Translations under genes and position numbers: made by a program
Source: Limisoma sp963590405
GTDB lineage: Bacteria > Bacteroidota > Bacteroidia > Bacteroidales > Muribaculaceae
Direction of reading: 5' to 3'
Assembly: GCA_963590405.1 (NCBI GenBank)
Contig: CAVAPE010000001.1
Location: 1-64,000 of the forward strand
Length of the DNA stretch: 64,000 nt
Notes under the pieces: generated by a model
Database searches by the model: none
What the model was told of the DNA's origin: nothing
The model's input: only the letters and a program-made list of their open reading frames with translations
In this document: one piece after another, positions 15,413 through 24,504 of the stretch
How positions within the stretch are numbered: position 1 is the first letter of the stretch
How the letters are laid out: each line of letters opens with the position of its first letter

Positions 15413-16702
15413 TTAGAGTGCAAATGCTTGTTTCACTTGGTCAACGTAGTCGAGTTTCTCCCATGTGAAGAGTTCCACGGTCATGGTCTTGTCGCCGTTG
15501 TATTTAGAGTAGAAAGTCTTCTCCACAACCTCAGGCTTGCGGCCCATGTGACCGTAGGCAGCAGTTTCTTGATAGATAGGCTGACGCAACTTCAAGCGGC
15601 GCTCGATGGCAGCCGGACGCATGTCGAAGATTTTGCTCACCTTCTCCGAGATTTCAGCGTCGGAGAGGGCAACCTTCGCCGTACCGTTGGTGTTGACGTA
15701 GAGACTTACCGGCTCAGCCACGCCGATGGCGTAAGCCACCTGCACGAGAGCCTCGTCGGCAACGCCCGCAGCAACGATGTTCTTGGCGATGTGGCGCGCA
15801 GCGTAGGCAGCCGAGCGGTCAACCTTCGACGGGTCTTTGCCCGAGAATGCACCACCGCCGTGTGCTCCGCGGCCTCCGTAGGTGTCCACGATGATTTTGC
15901 GACCCGTAAGACCAGTGTCGCCGTGAGGTCCGCCGATAACAAACTTGCCAGTAGGGTTGACGTGGAGAATCAACTTGTCGTCGAACATCGCCTGAATTTC
16001 TTTAGGCAACTTCGCGATGACGCGCGGCAGAAGGATGGTCTTCACATCGTTATAGATTGCATCGAGCATCTCGCGGTCAGCCACGTCCTGCGCCTCCTTG
16101 CTGGAGTTGGCAGCAGCGACAAACTCGTCGTGCTGGGTGCTCACCACGATGGTGTGCACGCGCACTGGATGGTTTTGCTCGTCGTATTCCACCGTAACTT
16201 GGCTCTTTGAGTCCGGGCGGAGATAGGTCATCACCTGATGCTCGCGGCGGATTGCCGACAGTTCGTGGAGGATGGTGTGGGCAAGGTCGAGCGTGAGAGG
16301 CATGTAGTTCTCAGTCTCGTTGCAGGCATAGCCAAACATCATGCCCTGGTCGCCGGCGCCCTGGTCTTCAGCCACTTCGCGCTCAACGCCGCGGTTGATG
16401 TCGGCGCTCTGCTCGTGGATGGCGTTGAGCACGCCGCACGACTCGCCGTCAAACTTGTATTCGCTCTTGTTGTAGCCAATGTTGTTGATCACTCGGCGGG
16501 CGGTCTCCATCAAGTCGATGTACGCCTCCGATTTCACTTCGCCAGCGATAACCACCTGTCCTGTGGTGACGAGAGTTTCGCAAGCCACCTTCGACTGCGG
16601 GTCGTAGGCAAGGAGTTTGTCGACAACGGCGTCGGAGATTTGGTCAGCCACTTTGTCGGGATGGCCTTCTGATACTGATTCAGATGTAAATAGATAATTC
16701 AT
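15413..16702 (-). CDS. metK: S-adenosylmethionine synthetase
   Basis: Makes S-adenosylmethionine from methionine and ATP. 429 residues, slightly longer than the E. coli enzyme. The signatures are all present: SEGHPDKVADQISDAVVD near the N-terminus, GAGDQGMMFGYA (about residues 114-125), and the phosphate loop GGGAFSGKDPSKVDRSAAYAAR (about 280-301; quoted in part here as GGGAFSGKD). Cytoplasmic tetramer. Monocistronic with its own promoter, a roughly 125-base leader holding a SAM-II-like riboswitch, and a terminator. Confidence 0.97.
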   Translation of the reverse strand: MNYLFTSESVSEGHPDKVADQISDAVVDKLLAYDPQSKVACETLVTTGQVVIAGEVKSEAYIDLMETARRVINNIGYNKSEYKFDGESCGVLNAIHEQSADINRGVEREVAEDQGAGDQGMMFGYACNETENYMPLTLDLAHTILHELSAIRREHQVMTYLRPDSKSQVTVEYDEQNHPVRVHTIVVSTQHDEFVAAANSSKEAQDVADREMLDAIYNDVKTILLPRVIAKLPKEIQAMFDDKLILHVNPTGKFVIGGPHGDTGLTGRKIIVDTYGGRGAHGGGAFSGKDPSKVDRSAAYAARHIAKNIVAAGVADEALVQVAYAIGVAEPVSLYVNTNGTAKVALSDAEISEKVSKIFDMRPAAIERRLKLRQPIYQETAAYGHMGRKPEVVEKTFYSKYNGDKTMTVELFTWEKLDYVDQVKQAFAL

Positions 16703-16761
16703 CTTTCCATTTTGTTTTAAAAGTGGAAGCTAAATAAGCTGGGAATTCGTGAGGGAAGAAT

Positions 16762-16815
16762 CGCAGTTTTAGCATTTTTTAATGTGGTTGCAAGCAGCCA
16801 AATTTTTCCACAAGG
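16762..16815 (-). promoter_or_regulatory. SAM-II-like riboswitch in the metK leader
   Basis: On the minus strand the leader reads TTGTGG (16813-16808), an AATTTGG segment, CTTGCAA, the closing arm CCACATT (16787-16781), an A-rich stretch, then GCTAAAAC (16773-16766). This reproduces the SAM-II plan as remembered: a P1 stem GTGG/CCAC, a loop starting ATTTG and ending CTTGCA, then TTAAA and GCTAAA forming the pseudoknot. It sits between the metK promoter and start, where SAM feedback control is expected. No covariance search was run. Confidence 0.7.
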
Positions 16816-16831
16816 TTATACATTTCGATTG

Positions 16832-16861
16832 CAAAGATACGACGCAATCCGCAATTTTCAA
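16832..16861 (-). promoter_or_regulatory. metK promoter
   Basis: Minus strand TTG (16861-16859), 19 bases, TATCTTTG (16839-16832). It is divergent from the ppiD promoter; the -33 elements are only 19 bases apart. Confidence 0.82.
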
Positions 16862-16880
16862 AGAAAATCTTTACAAGTTA

Positions 16881-16910
16881 TTGTGTTGTTGGCAAAAATA
16901 ACTATCTTTG
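16881..16910 (+). promoter_or_regulatory. promoter for the PpiD-like gene
   Basis: TTG (16881-16883), 19 bases, TATCTTTG (16903-16910). It is 62 bases above the start codon. Confidence 0.82.
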
Positions 16911-16972
16911 CGTGCTACTTCGTGTAGCAGTTTTTTATTATAGGAAAAGAAAAATTAAAACAAATAAGATAA

Positions 16973-19075
16973 ATGGCAACATTAGAGAAAATCCGGAAAA
17001 GATCCGTACTTCTGCTCATCATCATCGGTGCCGCGCTTGTCGCATTTATCATCGGTGACTTCTTGAACTCAAGCCGTTCAATCTTCGGCAGCGGTACAAC
17101 GGTGGCTAAAGTCGATGGCGAAAAAATCGACTACTTGGCGTTCCAGCAGCGCTACAGCGAATTTACAGAAAACAACAAAAACGTTTCGCAGCAGGACGGC
17201 GCCACAGTGCAAAACCAGGTGCTGGGCCAGATGATTCAGGAAGCGCTTTTCAATGAAGAATACGACGCTCTCGGCATCGACGTGACCGACAAAGAGTTGT
17301 CAAACTACATGTACAAGCAGATGGCAATGAGCGACCAGGAATTTGGTCAGACACTTGGTCAACTTGCACAGAGCCTTGCCGGCAACGAGAAGGCAGCCGC
17401 ATTGCTCAACAATGCGACAACACAGGAGATGGCAGTGCAGAACATCCGCAAAATCATCTTCAACCCAAATCAGTTTGGCTTGACCACCGAACAAGTGCAA
17501 CAGGCACAGGCATGGTGGCTCTCTAAGGAGAACGACGCAGTGGAGCAAATCAAGCAAATGAAGTTCGGTATGCTCTTCCGTGGCACTATCCAAGCCAACG
17601 CCCTCGAAGTTGAGGCTATGAAGGCTCAGCGCATGAACTCATACGACGTGCAGATGGTTTCGTTGCCTTACGCTACAGTCAACGACAACGACTACAAGGT
17701 GAGCGACGACGAAGTGAAAGCCGTTTACGATCAGGAAAAATACAAATTCCCTCTCGACGAGGAATCTTGCCTTGCTTACTACATCGCAGTGCCGGTCAAC
17801 CCATCGGCTGCCGACCTTGCAAAGGCTGACCAACTCCTCGTGCGTGTAGACTCTGCTCTCCGTGCCACTCCAGGCGTTGAAGGCGCACGCGCATTCTCTG
17901 AACTTTCAGTCAACGAGCGTTCGGTACGCCAGAAAGACCTCTCAAGCCTCGGCGCAGACGCAAAGCAATTTGCTGACTCTGCCGTTGTTGGTCAAATCTC
18001 TAAGGTCTACACCCAAGGCGACAACCGCACAATCTATCGCTTGCTTGCCAAGACACAGGAAATCGACTCTGTGAAGATTGTCGTTGCTCAGGTTGAAGGC
18101 GACAAGAAGAAACAAGACGCTACACTTGCCGACCTCAATGCAGGTAAGGAAGTGAAGGACCTCAAGTGCGACACAACTCAGATGGACATCTTCGCTGCAT
18201 CGCAGCAGGGCGCACTCACCGACGAGCAGAAAGCAAAGATTCTTGCCGGTGGCGAAGGCTTCTTCGTGGTTGACTCCAACGACCAGGCTGCTTCAATCTG
18301 CAAGGTGCTTGAGAAGAAGGCTGCTAAGACAGTCGTGAAACTCGGCGAAATCTCCTATATGGTTGATCCAAGCAAGGACACTCGCGCAAACTTGCTCAAC
18401 GAACTTCAGAAATTCGTAGACCAAAACAATACAGCACAAAAATTCTTCGACAACGCAGCCAAGGCAGCGCAGAGTTACACCGCAATGAGCGACGTAGTGG
18501 CATCAAGCCAAGCAATGCTCGGCAACACTGTCAAAGGTTCGTCGAAACTCATCCAATGGCTCTTCAAGGATGCCAAGGAAGGCGAAGTTTCAGCAATCCA
18601 AGCCGACAACGACCAACTCGTAGTTGCAGCCCTTGCTAAGAAGTACGACGGCGACTATCGCCCTGTAACCGACTCTGAAGTGAAGGCTTACTGCGAGACA
18701 GTGGCACGCAACCACAAGAAAGCCGATGCCCTCGCAAAGAAATATGCTGGCAAGGCTAAGGATTTGGCTGGCTATGCCAAGGTTATGGGTCGCACAGTCG
18801 ACACTGTAAGCGTTGGCACTTACCCAACAGCAGAAGCAGCCCTCGACGGTCAGGTGCCTTATGCTAAGGTTGGTCAGGTTTATGGACCAGTCAAAGGCGA
18901 GAACTCATTGTTTGTCTACGCAGTGGTTAAGAAAAACGCTGCAGTCAACAAGATCGACGACCATCAGTTGGCTCAAATGTGCCAGCAGCAAAACGGTCAG
19001 GCTGTAAGCAGCAACTTCTGGCAATTGATTAAAGGCGGAAAAGACATTCAGAACAACATTGTCAACTTCCGTTAA
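16973..19075 (+). CDS. PpiD-like membrane-anchored periplasmic chaperone (SurA_N/peptidyl-prolyl isomerase)
   Basis: 700 residues. One N-terminal membrane helix (VLLLIIIGAALVAFIIGDFL, about residues 12-31) anchors a large periplasmic part. Directly after it, VAKVDGEKIDYLAFQQRYSEF is the SurA_N chaperone start (about residues 45-65), as in PpiD. The remainder holds long helical stretches and parvulin-like regions with typical VKGENSLFVYAVV near the end, although the catalytic residues of an active isomerase are not clear. It helps fold outer-membrane and secreted proteins at the inner membrane. In many Bacteroidales it lies next to the gldE-like gene; here aspS and two FISUMP genes intervene. 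Confidence 0.88.
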   Translation: MATLEKIRKRSVLLLIIIGAALVAFIIGDFLNSSRSIFGSGTTVAKVDGEKIDYLAFQQRYSEFTENNKNVSQQDGATVQNQVLGQMIQEALFNEEYDALGIDVTDKELSNYMYKQMAMSDQEFGQTLGQLAQSLAGNEKAAALLNNATTQEMAVQNIRKIIFNPNQFGLTTEQVQQAQAWWLSKENDAVEQIKQMKFGMLFRGTIQANALEVEAMKAQRMNSYDVQMVSLPYATVNDNDYKVSDDEVKAVYDQEKYKFPLDEESCLAYYIAVPVNPSAADLAKADQLLVRVDSALRATPGVEGARAFSELSVNERSVRQKDLSSLGADAKQFADSAVVGQISKVYTQGDNRTIYRLLAKTQEIDSVKIVVAQVEGDKKKQDATLADLNAGKEVKDLKCDTTQMDIFAASQQGALTDEQKAKILAGGEGFFVVDSNDQAASICKVLEKKAAKTVVKLGEISYMVDPSKDTRANLLNELQKFVDQNNTAQKFFDNAAKAAQSYTAMSDVVASSQAMLGNTVKGSSKLIQWLFKDAKEGEVSAIQADNDQLVVAALAKKYDGDYRPVTDSEVKAYCETVARNHKKADALAKKYAGKAKDLAGYAKVMGRTVDTVSVGTYPTAEAALDGQVPYAKVGQVYGPVKGENSLFVYAVVKKNAAVNKIDDHQLAQMCQQQNGQAVSSNFWQLIKGGKDIQNNIVNFR

Positions 19076-19124
19076 TAAAGCAGACAATCAATTCCTTTAA
19101 ATAAAGTTTTCATAATATGCTATG

Positions 19125-19158
19125 AAGAGGCAGAGCCGGGAGGTTCTGCCTCTTGCTT
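19125..19158 (+). terminator. terminator of the PpiD-like gene
   Basis: Arms AAGAGGCAGA (19125-19134) and TCTGCCTCTT (19145-19154), then GCTTTTC. Its last bases overlap the TTG of the aspS promoter. Confidence 0.75.
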
Positions 19159-19183
19159 TTCTCACGTCAAAATACTACTTTTG
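19153..19183 (+). promoter_or_regulatory. aspS promoter
   Basis: TTG (19153-19155), 20 bases, TACTTTTG (19176-19183), 44 bases above the aspS start. Confidence 0.75.
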
Positions 19184-19227
19184 CAACGGCTGACAAACCG
19201 AAAATTAACAACATACAATATTTCAAT

Positions 19228-20985
19228 ATGTACAGAACTAAAACATGTGGAGAACTTCGCTTGGCTAATGTCGGCGAAACGGTGACACTGGCAGGATGGG
19301 TGCAACGCTCTCGCAAGATGGGCGGCATGACATTCGTTGACCTGCGCGACCGCTATGGCATCACTCAACTCGTGTTTAACAACGAGGTTGATGCCCAACT
19401 CTGCGAGGAGGCTAACCACCTCGGACGCGAGTTTGTTATTCAAGTAGAGGGTAAAGTGTCGGAACGCTCGAGCAAGAACGCCAAGGTGGCTACCGGCGAA
19501 ATCGAAATAATCGTTGAGAAACTCACATTGCTCAACAAGAGCGATGTGCCGCCTTTCACCATCGAGGACAACACCGATGGCGGCGACGACCTCCGCATGA
19601 AGTACCGCTACCTCGACCTTCGTCGCACGGCGGTGCGCAAAAATCTCGAACTCCGCCACCGCATGACGATGGAAGTGCGCCGCTATCTCGACAGCAAAGG
19701 CTTCCTTGAGGTGGAAACTCCTATGCTCATCGGCTCAACGCCTGAAGGTGCGCGCGACTTCGTGGTGCCTTCGCGTATGAACCCCGGTCAGTTCTATGCC
19801 CTTCCGCAGTCGCCACAAACGCTGAAGCAACTGTTGATGGTGTCGGGCTTCGACCGCTATTTTCAGATTGTGAAATGCTTCCGCGACGAGGACCTTCGTG
19901 CCGACCGCCAGCCAGAATTCACGCAGATTGACTGTGAGATGAGTTTTGTGGAGCAGGAGGACATCATCGAGATGTTTGAGGGCATGGCAAAGCACCTCTT
20001 CAAGGAACTCCGCGGCGTTGAACTCACAGAGCCGTTCCAGCGTATGCCTTGGAGCGACGCGATGAAATACTACGGCAGCGACAAGCCCGACTTGCGTTTC
20101 GGCATGCGCTTCGTGGAACTGATGGACATCATGAAGGGACACGGCTTCTCTGTGTTCGACAACGCAGCCTATATCGGCGGTATCTGCGCTGAGGGCGCAG
20201 CCACCTACACCCGCAAGCAACTCGACCAACTCACCGAGTTTGTGAAGCGTCCGCAGGTAGGCGCAAAAGGTATGGTCTATGCGCGCGTTGAGGCTAACGG
20301 CAACGTCAAGTCGAGCGTCGACAAATTCTATAGCCAGGAAGTGCTTCAGGAGATGGCTAAAGCCTTCGATGCGAAGCCGGGCGACCTCATCCTTATCCTC
20401 AGTGGCGACGACGCTATGAAGACCCGCAAGCAACTCTGCGAACTCCGTTTGGAGATGGGTCGTCAACTCGGTCTGCGCGACAAGGACAAGTTTGCTTGCC
20501 TCTGGGTTGTTGACTTCCCAATGTTTGAGTGGAGCGAGGAGGAAGGCCGCTTGATGGCTATGCACCACCCGTTCACCCACCCGAAGGACGAAGACATTCC
20601 ATTGCTCGACACCGACCCTGCCGCAGTGCGTGCCGATGCCTACGACATGGTTGTCAACGGCGTTGAGGTTGGCGGCGGTTCAATCCGTATCCACGACTCG
20701 AAACTTCAGGCAAAGATGTTTGAAATCCTCGGCTTCACGCCAGAGAAGGCACAAGAGCAGTTTGGCTTCCTGATGAACGCCTTCAAGTTTGGTGCGCCGC
20801 CTCACGGAGGTCTTGCCTATGGTCTTGACCGTTGGGTATCGCTCTTCGCTGGTCTCGACTCAATCCGCGACTGCATCGCGTTCCCGAAAAACAACAGCGG
20901 CCGCGACGTGATGCTCGATGCTCCGGCACCGCTCGACCAAAAGCAACTCGACGAACTCAACCTCGTGGTTGACCTCAAAGACTAA
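19228..20985 (+). CDS. aspS: aspartate--tRNA ligase
   Basis: Charges tRNA-Asp. 585 residues from the ATG at 19228; the frame is open to 19153, but that part contains the promoter. The OB-fold anticodon-binding domain (residues 1-110) shows GWVQRSRKMGGMTFVDLRDRYG. The class II catalytic core has motif 2 CFRDEDLRADRQPEFTQID and motif 3 GLAYGLDRWV near the C-terminus, with the bacterial GAD insertion between. A tRNA-Asp gene is found in the same window at 53.6 kb. Monocistronic with a strong terminator. Confidence 0.97.
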   Translation: MYRTKTCGELRLANVGETVTLAGWVQRSRKMGGMTFVDLRDRYGITQLVFNNEVDAQLCEEANHLGREFVIQVEGKVSERSSKNAKVATGEIEIIVEKLTLLNKSDVPPFTIEDNTDGGDDLRMKYRYLDLRRTAVRKNLELRHRMTMEVRRYLDSKGFLEVETPMLIGSTPEGARDFVVPSRMNPGQFYALPQSPQTLKQLLMVSGFDRYFQIVKCFRDEDLRADRQPEFTQIDCEMSFVEQEDIIEMFEGMAKHLFKELRGVELTEPFQRMPWSDAMKYYGSDKPDLRFGMRFVELMDIMKGHGFSVFDNAAYIGGICAEGAATYTRKQLDQLTEFVKRPQVGAKGMVYARVEANGNVKSSVDKFYSQEVLQEMAKAFDAKPGDLILILSGDDAMKTRKQLCELRLEMGRQLGLRDKDKFACLWVVDFPMFEWSEEEGRLMAMHHPFTHPKDEDIPLLDTDPAAVRADAYDMVVNGVEVGGGSIRIHDSKLQAKMFEILGFTPEKAQEQFGFLMNAFKFGAPPHGGLAYGLDRWVSLFAGLDSIRDCIAFPKNNSGRDVMLDAPAPLDQKQLDELNLVVDLKD

Positions 20986-21004
20986 CCACAGACACCAACA
21001 TAAA

Positions 21005-21043
21005 ACAACCCCGGCAAGGTCACCTCGCCGGGGTTGTTTTTTT
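21005..21043 (+). terminator. aspS terminator
   Basis: Arms ACAACCCCGGC (21005-21015) and GCCGGGGTTGT (21027-21037) followed by seven T. Confidence 0.93.
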
Positions 21044-21060
21044 ATGTTATATGCCGCTAT

Positions 21061-22101
21061 TTATTCCTGCGTTGGGCGGGAGGCTACGGGGCGGACGGAG
21101 AAGCCGTAGCAGCGTTTAGAGTAATTGTTATAGTAGTTAATACCGTTGTGTGTGTAAGTGAGTACGTATGCACATCCGATACTTTCCTGGAGGGTGCTTG
21201 ACCAGATGTAGAGGTCAAGGCCTTGTGCCTCATTGCTGCTATATTGGCAGAAGCCAGCGGCAGGAATGAAGATTTTGTTGCCGTTGGGACCGGTTACCAT
21301 TGCGCCGGCTTTGCCGTTGTAGTACCAGGTGAAGTCCCATTCGCAATTCTTGTACAGTTCATACATCTCATCGTAAGTTGGCATGCGGCATCCTTCACCC
21401 CAGTTGGCTGTGGCGGTGTCGTCCGACGCATCGAGGGTTTTCATGCCGTCGCTTGTGTTGTACTTCGTGTAACTGTCGTCCGTGCCGTAGTATATGTAGG
21501 TGTCCCACCAGTAGCGCGCCTTGTTTATCGTTTCGCCCCAGGCATAGAGGTCGCCGTCGTCGGTTTCTTTGGATGCTCCGACGTTGCACGTAGCCCACAG
21601 GACCCCGCTCGGAAGTCCGAGGTCGATGAACTTGTGACTGTTGATTTCTTCGCTTTTCTCCGGGTCGGTGGTAACGTCGGCAACATCGCTGTAGAACACC
21701 TCGTCGAGGAACTTCAGATAGGCGCGGTAGTAGTATTTCGTGCCTGGGTCGCGCAGACGGATGTTGGCAATGCCGTCCTCGGCAATGCAACAGTCATTGT
21801 TGACGGTTGGCAGTGCGTCGGTAGAGGAGAAGCACACGCCCAATTCGTACGACGTGGTGAGTGACTTGATGTTTTCGCCAAAAGATACGCTTGTCTTTAC
21901 CTTGAACTGGCTGGCGTTAACGCTTAGGGTAGAGGCAGAGAGGCTGATTTCGTCGCCCTTCGACACGTTGATGTTGTCCACTGCCGATGAGGGGTAGACC
22001 GAGAGGCGTCCGTCTTTGCTCCACACATAGAGGTTGCTTTGCGCTGCAATGCTGAAGCCGAGAGCCAGCAGCGAGAATAGTATGATGGTGAGTCTTTTCA
22101 T
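21061..22101 (-). CDS. exported FISUMP-domain protein (first of two paralogues)
   Basis: 346 residues. Signal peptide MKRLTIILFSLLALGFSIAAQ, then a short repeat-like region (LYVWSKDGRLSVYPSSAVDNI) and an Ig-like segment to about residue 150. Residues about 155-340 are the Fibrobacter succinogenes major paralogous (FISUMP) domain, recognised by KFIDLGLPSGVLWATCNVGA, DGDLYAWGET, WGEGCRMPTYDEMYEL and the ending YGFSVRPVA. The domain is common on exported Bacteroidetes proteins and may bind carbohydrate or protein; the role is unknown. The neighbour upstream (22123-23175) has the same layout, pointing to tandem duplication followed by divergence. Confidence 0.82.
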   Translation of the reverse strand: MKRLTIILFSLLALGFSIAAQSNLYVWSKDGRLSVYPSSAVDNINVSKGDEISLSASTLSVNASQFKVKTSVSFGENIKSLTTSYELGVCFSSTDALPTVNNDCCIAEDGIANIRLRDPGTKYYYRAYLKFLDEVFYSDVADVTTDPEKSEEINSHKFIDLGLPSGVLWATCNVGASKETDDGDLYAWGETINKARYWWDTYIYYGTDDSYTKYNTSDGMKTLDASDDTATANWGEGCRMPTYDEMYELYKNCEWDFTWYYNGKAGAMVTGPNGNKIFIPAAGFCQYSSNEAQGLDLYIWSSTLQESIGCAYVLTYTHNGINYYNNYSKRCYGFSVRPVASRPTQE

Positions 22102-22122
22102 TTTCGTCCGATGTAGTGTAGG

Positions 22123-23175
22123 TTATTTTGTTGCCACAGGGCGGATAGAGTATCCGTAGTAGCGGTAGTAGGGCGTTGTCTTGTAGTCAGCGCTGTTGAA
22201 AGTGATGTTGTTGGCGTAGTAGTCGCCGTAGGAATCGTTGCTGTTGAGCGAACTTGTCCAGTAGTAGCCGTTGCCTGAGCCGTAACTGCCCGTCATACTT
22301 TTGTAGCCAGCCGCTGGGAGGAAGATGGAAAATCCGTTGGGACCAGTAACCTTATAGCCACTCGCTCCGTCGTTGTCGTCCTGCCATGTCCAAGTGCACT
22401 CCGTCACGAGTTCTTCGCACTCCGCCAGCGACGGCATACGGCAGCCCTCGCCCCACACTGCGGTGGCGGCATCGTCGTCGGCATCAAGGGTCGTCAAGCC
22501 GTCGGCAGTGCTGTATTTGGTAATGTTGGAGGACGAAGTGCCGTGCTCGTAGGTGTCCCAGTAGTATTTGTCCTTTGTCTTCGTCTCGCCCCATGCAAAA
22601 TGGTCGCCGCTGTCGGTTGCCGCGTCAGCACCGACGTTGGTCATTGCCCAAAGGAGACCGCTCGTGAGCCCGAGGTCGACGAACTTGTATCCGTTGATTA
22701 TTGTGATGGTTCGAACCGTCATCACGTTGCCGTAAAACACCTCGTTGAGCAGTTTTGCATAGGTGCGGTAGTAGTAGGTTGTGCCCGATGTAAGGCCGTC
22801 AATGCTGATGGTGTAGTCGCCTTTGCCCGTGCCAAGAGAGTTGTGGCTGTCGGCGATGGTCGGCTTTGGGTTGAGGGCGGAGTAGCATACGCCCACTTCC
22901 ACATCCGACGGAGCGGTGAGTTCCTTTACGTTTTCGCTGAGCGCAACGTTTGCCGTGGCTTGGAAGGCACTTTCGGTCACGTAGTCGGGCAATGGCTTGC
23001 CTGTGGTAATGGCGAAGACGTTTTTCGCCTTGAATGTCAGACTGTCGACCGATGCGATGGACAATGCTTGCATATTGCCGTCGGTGTCAACCAGATAGAG
23101 CGTTTTCTTTATCTCGCCTTCAATGCACATAGCGATTGATAGCAGCGAGAAGAGTATTATTGTGACTCGTTTCAT
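22123..23175 (-). CDS. exported FISUMP-domain protein (second paralogue)
   Basis: 350 residues, signal peptide MKRVTIILFSLLSIAMCIEG. It mirrors the previous gene block by block: TLYLVDTDGNMQALSIASVDSL near the start, a central Ig-like portion with GVCYSALNPKPTIAD and TYYYRTYAKLLNEVFYGNV, then the FISUMP domain from KFVDLGLTSGLLWAMTNVGA to YYGYSIRPVAT. 21 bases separate it from the downstream paralogue, and 18 from the gldE-like gene, so transcription could be shared with neither or both; no terminator lies between. Function unknown. Confidence 0.82.
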   Translation of the reverse strand: MKRVTIILFSLLSIAMCIEGEIKKTLYLVDTDGNMQALSIASVDSLTFKAKNVFAITTGKPLPDYVTESAFQATANVALSENVKELTAPSDVEVGVCYSALNPKPTIADSHNSLGTGKGDYTISIDGLTSGTTYYYRTYAKLLNEVFYGNVMTVRTITIINGYKFVDLGLTSGLLWAMTNVGADAATDSGDHFAWGETKTKDKYYWDTYEHGTSSSNITKYSTADGLTTLDADDDAATAVWGEGCRMPSLAECEELVTECTWTWQDDNDGASGYKVTGPNGFSIFLPAAGYKSMTGSYGSGNGYYWTSSLNSNDSYGDYYANNITFNSADYKTTPYYRYYGYSIRPVATK

Positions 23176-23193
23176 ATTTTGCGAAATGGTGGT

Positions 23194-24480
23194 TTATTCT
23201 TTTTCGCCTTCCACTTCGAGTCGGATTAACTCGATGCGAGTGGCGGATTTCTTGAGAATTGCGAATTTGAGGTTGCCGATTGTGAAGTTGTCGCCCTGCT
23301 GCGGGAGTTGTCCAAGGCTGAAAAGGATGTAGCCCGCCAGCGTCTGGTACTCATCGTCCTCAGGGATGCCGAGGTGGTACGTGTCGTTGAGGTGCTCAAT
23401 CTCCACGCGGCCAGAGAATTTGTAGGTGTGCTCGTCGATTTTCTCCTCCACGATGCGGCGCTTGTCGTGCTCGTCCTCGAAGTCGCCGAAAATCTCTTCC
23501 ACGAGGTCCTCCAGCGTCACCAATCCGCCCGTGCCGCCGAACTCGTCGATGATTATGGCGATGCTTCGCTTCTCCGACAGCATTTTGCGCATCATCGTGT
23601 TGGCAGGCATCGATTCTGGCGCAAAGTCGACTGGCTTGATGCGGCTCTGCCAGTCGGGGTCAGAGTTGAAGAGTTCGTTGACGTGGATGTAGCCAATCAC
23701 GTTGTCGATGTCGTCGCGGTAGACGATGATTTTCGACAGACCCGTAGCCGTGAAACGGCGGCGCAGGCGCTCGCGGTCGCACGAAGCCTCTACGGCGATA
23801 ATCTCGTTGCGCGGTATCATGCAGTCGCGCAGCAGCGTGTTGCTGAAATCGAGCGCATTTTGGAAAATCTTCACCTCGTGGTCAATCTCCTTGTCGCCGT
23901 CCTTGCCCGAAGCCTTGTCGTCGATGGTCTGCTGGATGTAGTCGTCGAGTTCGCCCACAGTCAGCAGCACCGTCTTCTGCCCCGTTGTTTCAGCGCCAAA
24001 GAGGCGCATCAGAGCCCTCGACAGGAACGACGAGAACCACGAAATAGGGTAGAGCAGCCAGTAGATTATGTAGAGCGGCACGGCGCAGTGGCGCAGCGAT
24101 ATGTTCGGGTTGATGCGGAAGATGGCTTTCGGGAAAAATTCGCCCGTGATGAGGATGATGCCCGTGGATATTACCGTTTGGCATGCAAGTACCAGCGCGT
24201 CGCTGTCGCCCACGAGGGAGCGGATGCCCGGACCGAGGAGCACGGCGATGCCGATGCCGTAGACCACAAGCATGATGTTGTTGCCCACCAGCATGGTGGA
24301 GATAAACATGTCCTGATGGCGGTAGAAGGTGTTGATGATGCGGCTCGTGAGTCCTTTTTTGTGCGAGTCCACCCCAGCCCTCACCTTGTTGGAGGTGATG
24401 AAGGCAATCTCCATGCCTGAGAAGAATGCCGAAAACGCCATCGATATGAGCGTGATTATAAGAGCCGTTGTAGTGTCCAT
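23194..24480 (-). CDS. CorC/HlyC-type CNNM-CBS membrane protein (GldE-like)
   Basis: 428 residues. An N-terminal CNNM domain with several membrane helices (residues 1-190; GMEIAFITSNKVRAG is the family pattern), two CBS domains (about 205-330; RDCMIPRNEIIAVEA and the IIDEFGGTGGLVTLEDLVEEI signature) and a C-terminal CorC_HlyC domain (about 345-425). The family binds nucleotides and moves Mg2+ or Co2+; in Bacteroidetes this gene is called gldE and is linked to GldD and outer-membrane biogenesis. First of a minus-strand series gldE-lptC-porin-coaX read in the order coaX, porin, lptC, gldE. Confidence 0.88.
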   Translation of the reverse strand: MDTTTALIITLISMAFSAFFSGMEIAFITSNKVRAGVDSHKKGLTSRIINTFYRHQDMFISTMLVGNNIMLVVYGIGIAVLLGPGIRSLVGDSDALVLACQTVISTGIILITGEFFPKAIFRINPNISLRHCAVPLYIIYWLLYPISWFSSFLSRALMRLFGAETTGQKTVLLTVGELDDYIQQTIDDKASGKDGDKEIDHEVKIFQNALDFSNTLLRDCMIPRNEIIAVEASCDRERLRRRFTATGLSKIIVYRDDIDNVIGYIHVNELFNSDPDWQSRIKPVDFAPESMPANTMMRKMLSEKRSIAIIIDEFGGTGGLVTLEDLVEEIFGDFEDEHDKRRIVEEKIDEHTYKFSGRVEIEHLNDTYHLGIPEDDEYQTLAGYILFSLGQLPQQGDNFTIGNLKFAILKKSATRIELIRLEVEGEKE

Positions 24481-24504
24481 CGTTTCAGTTGTTTGCCGTT
24501 AAGG

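Noticed and set aside
23308..24420. 370-codon plus-strand open frame
   Set aside because: Antisense to the GldE-like gene, with no domain recognised.
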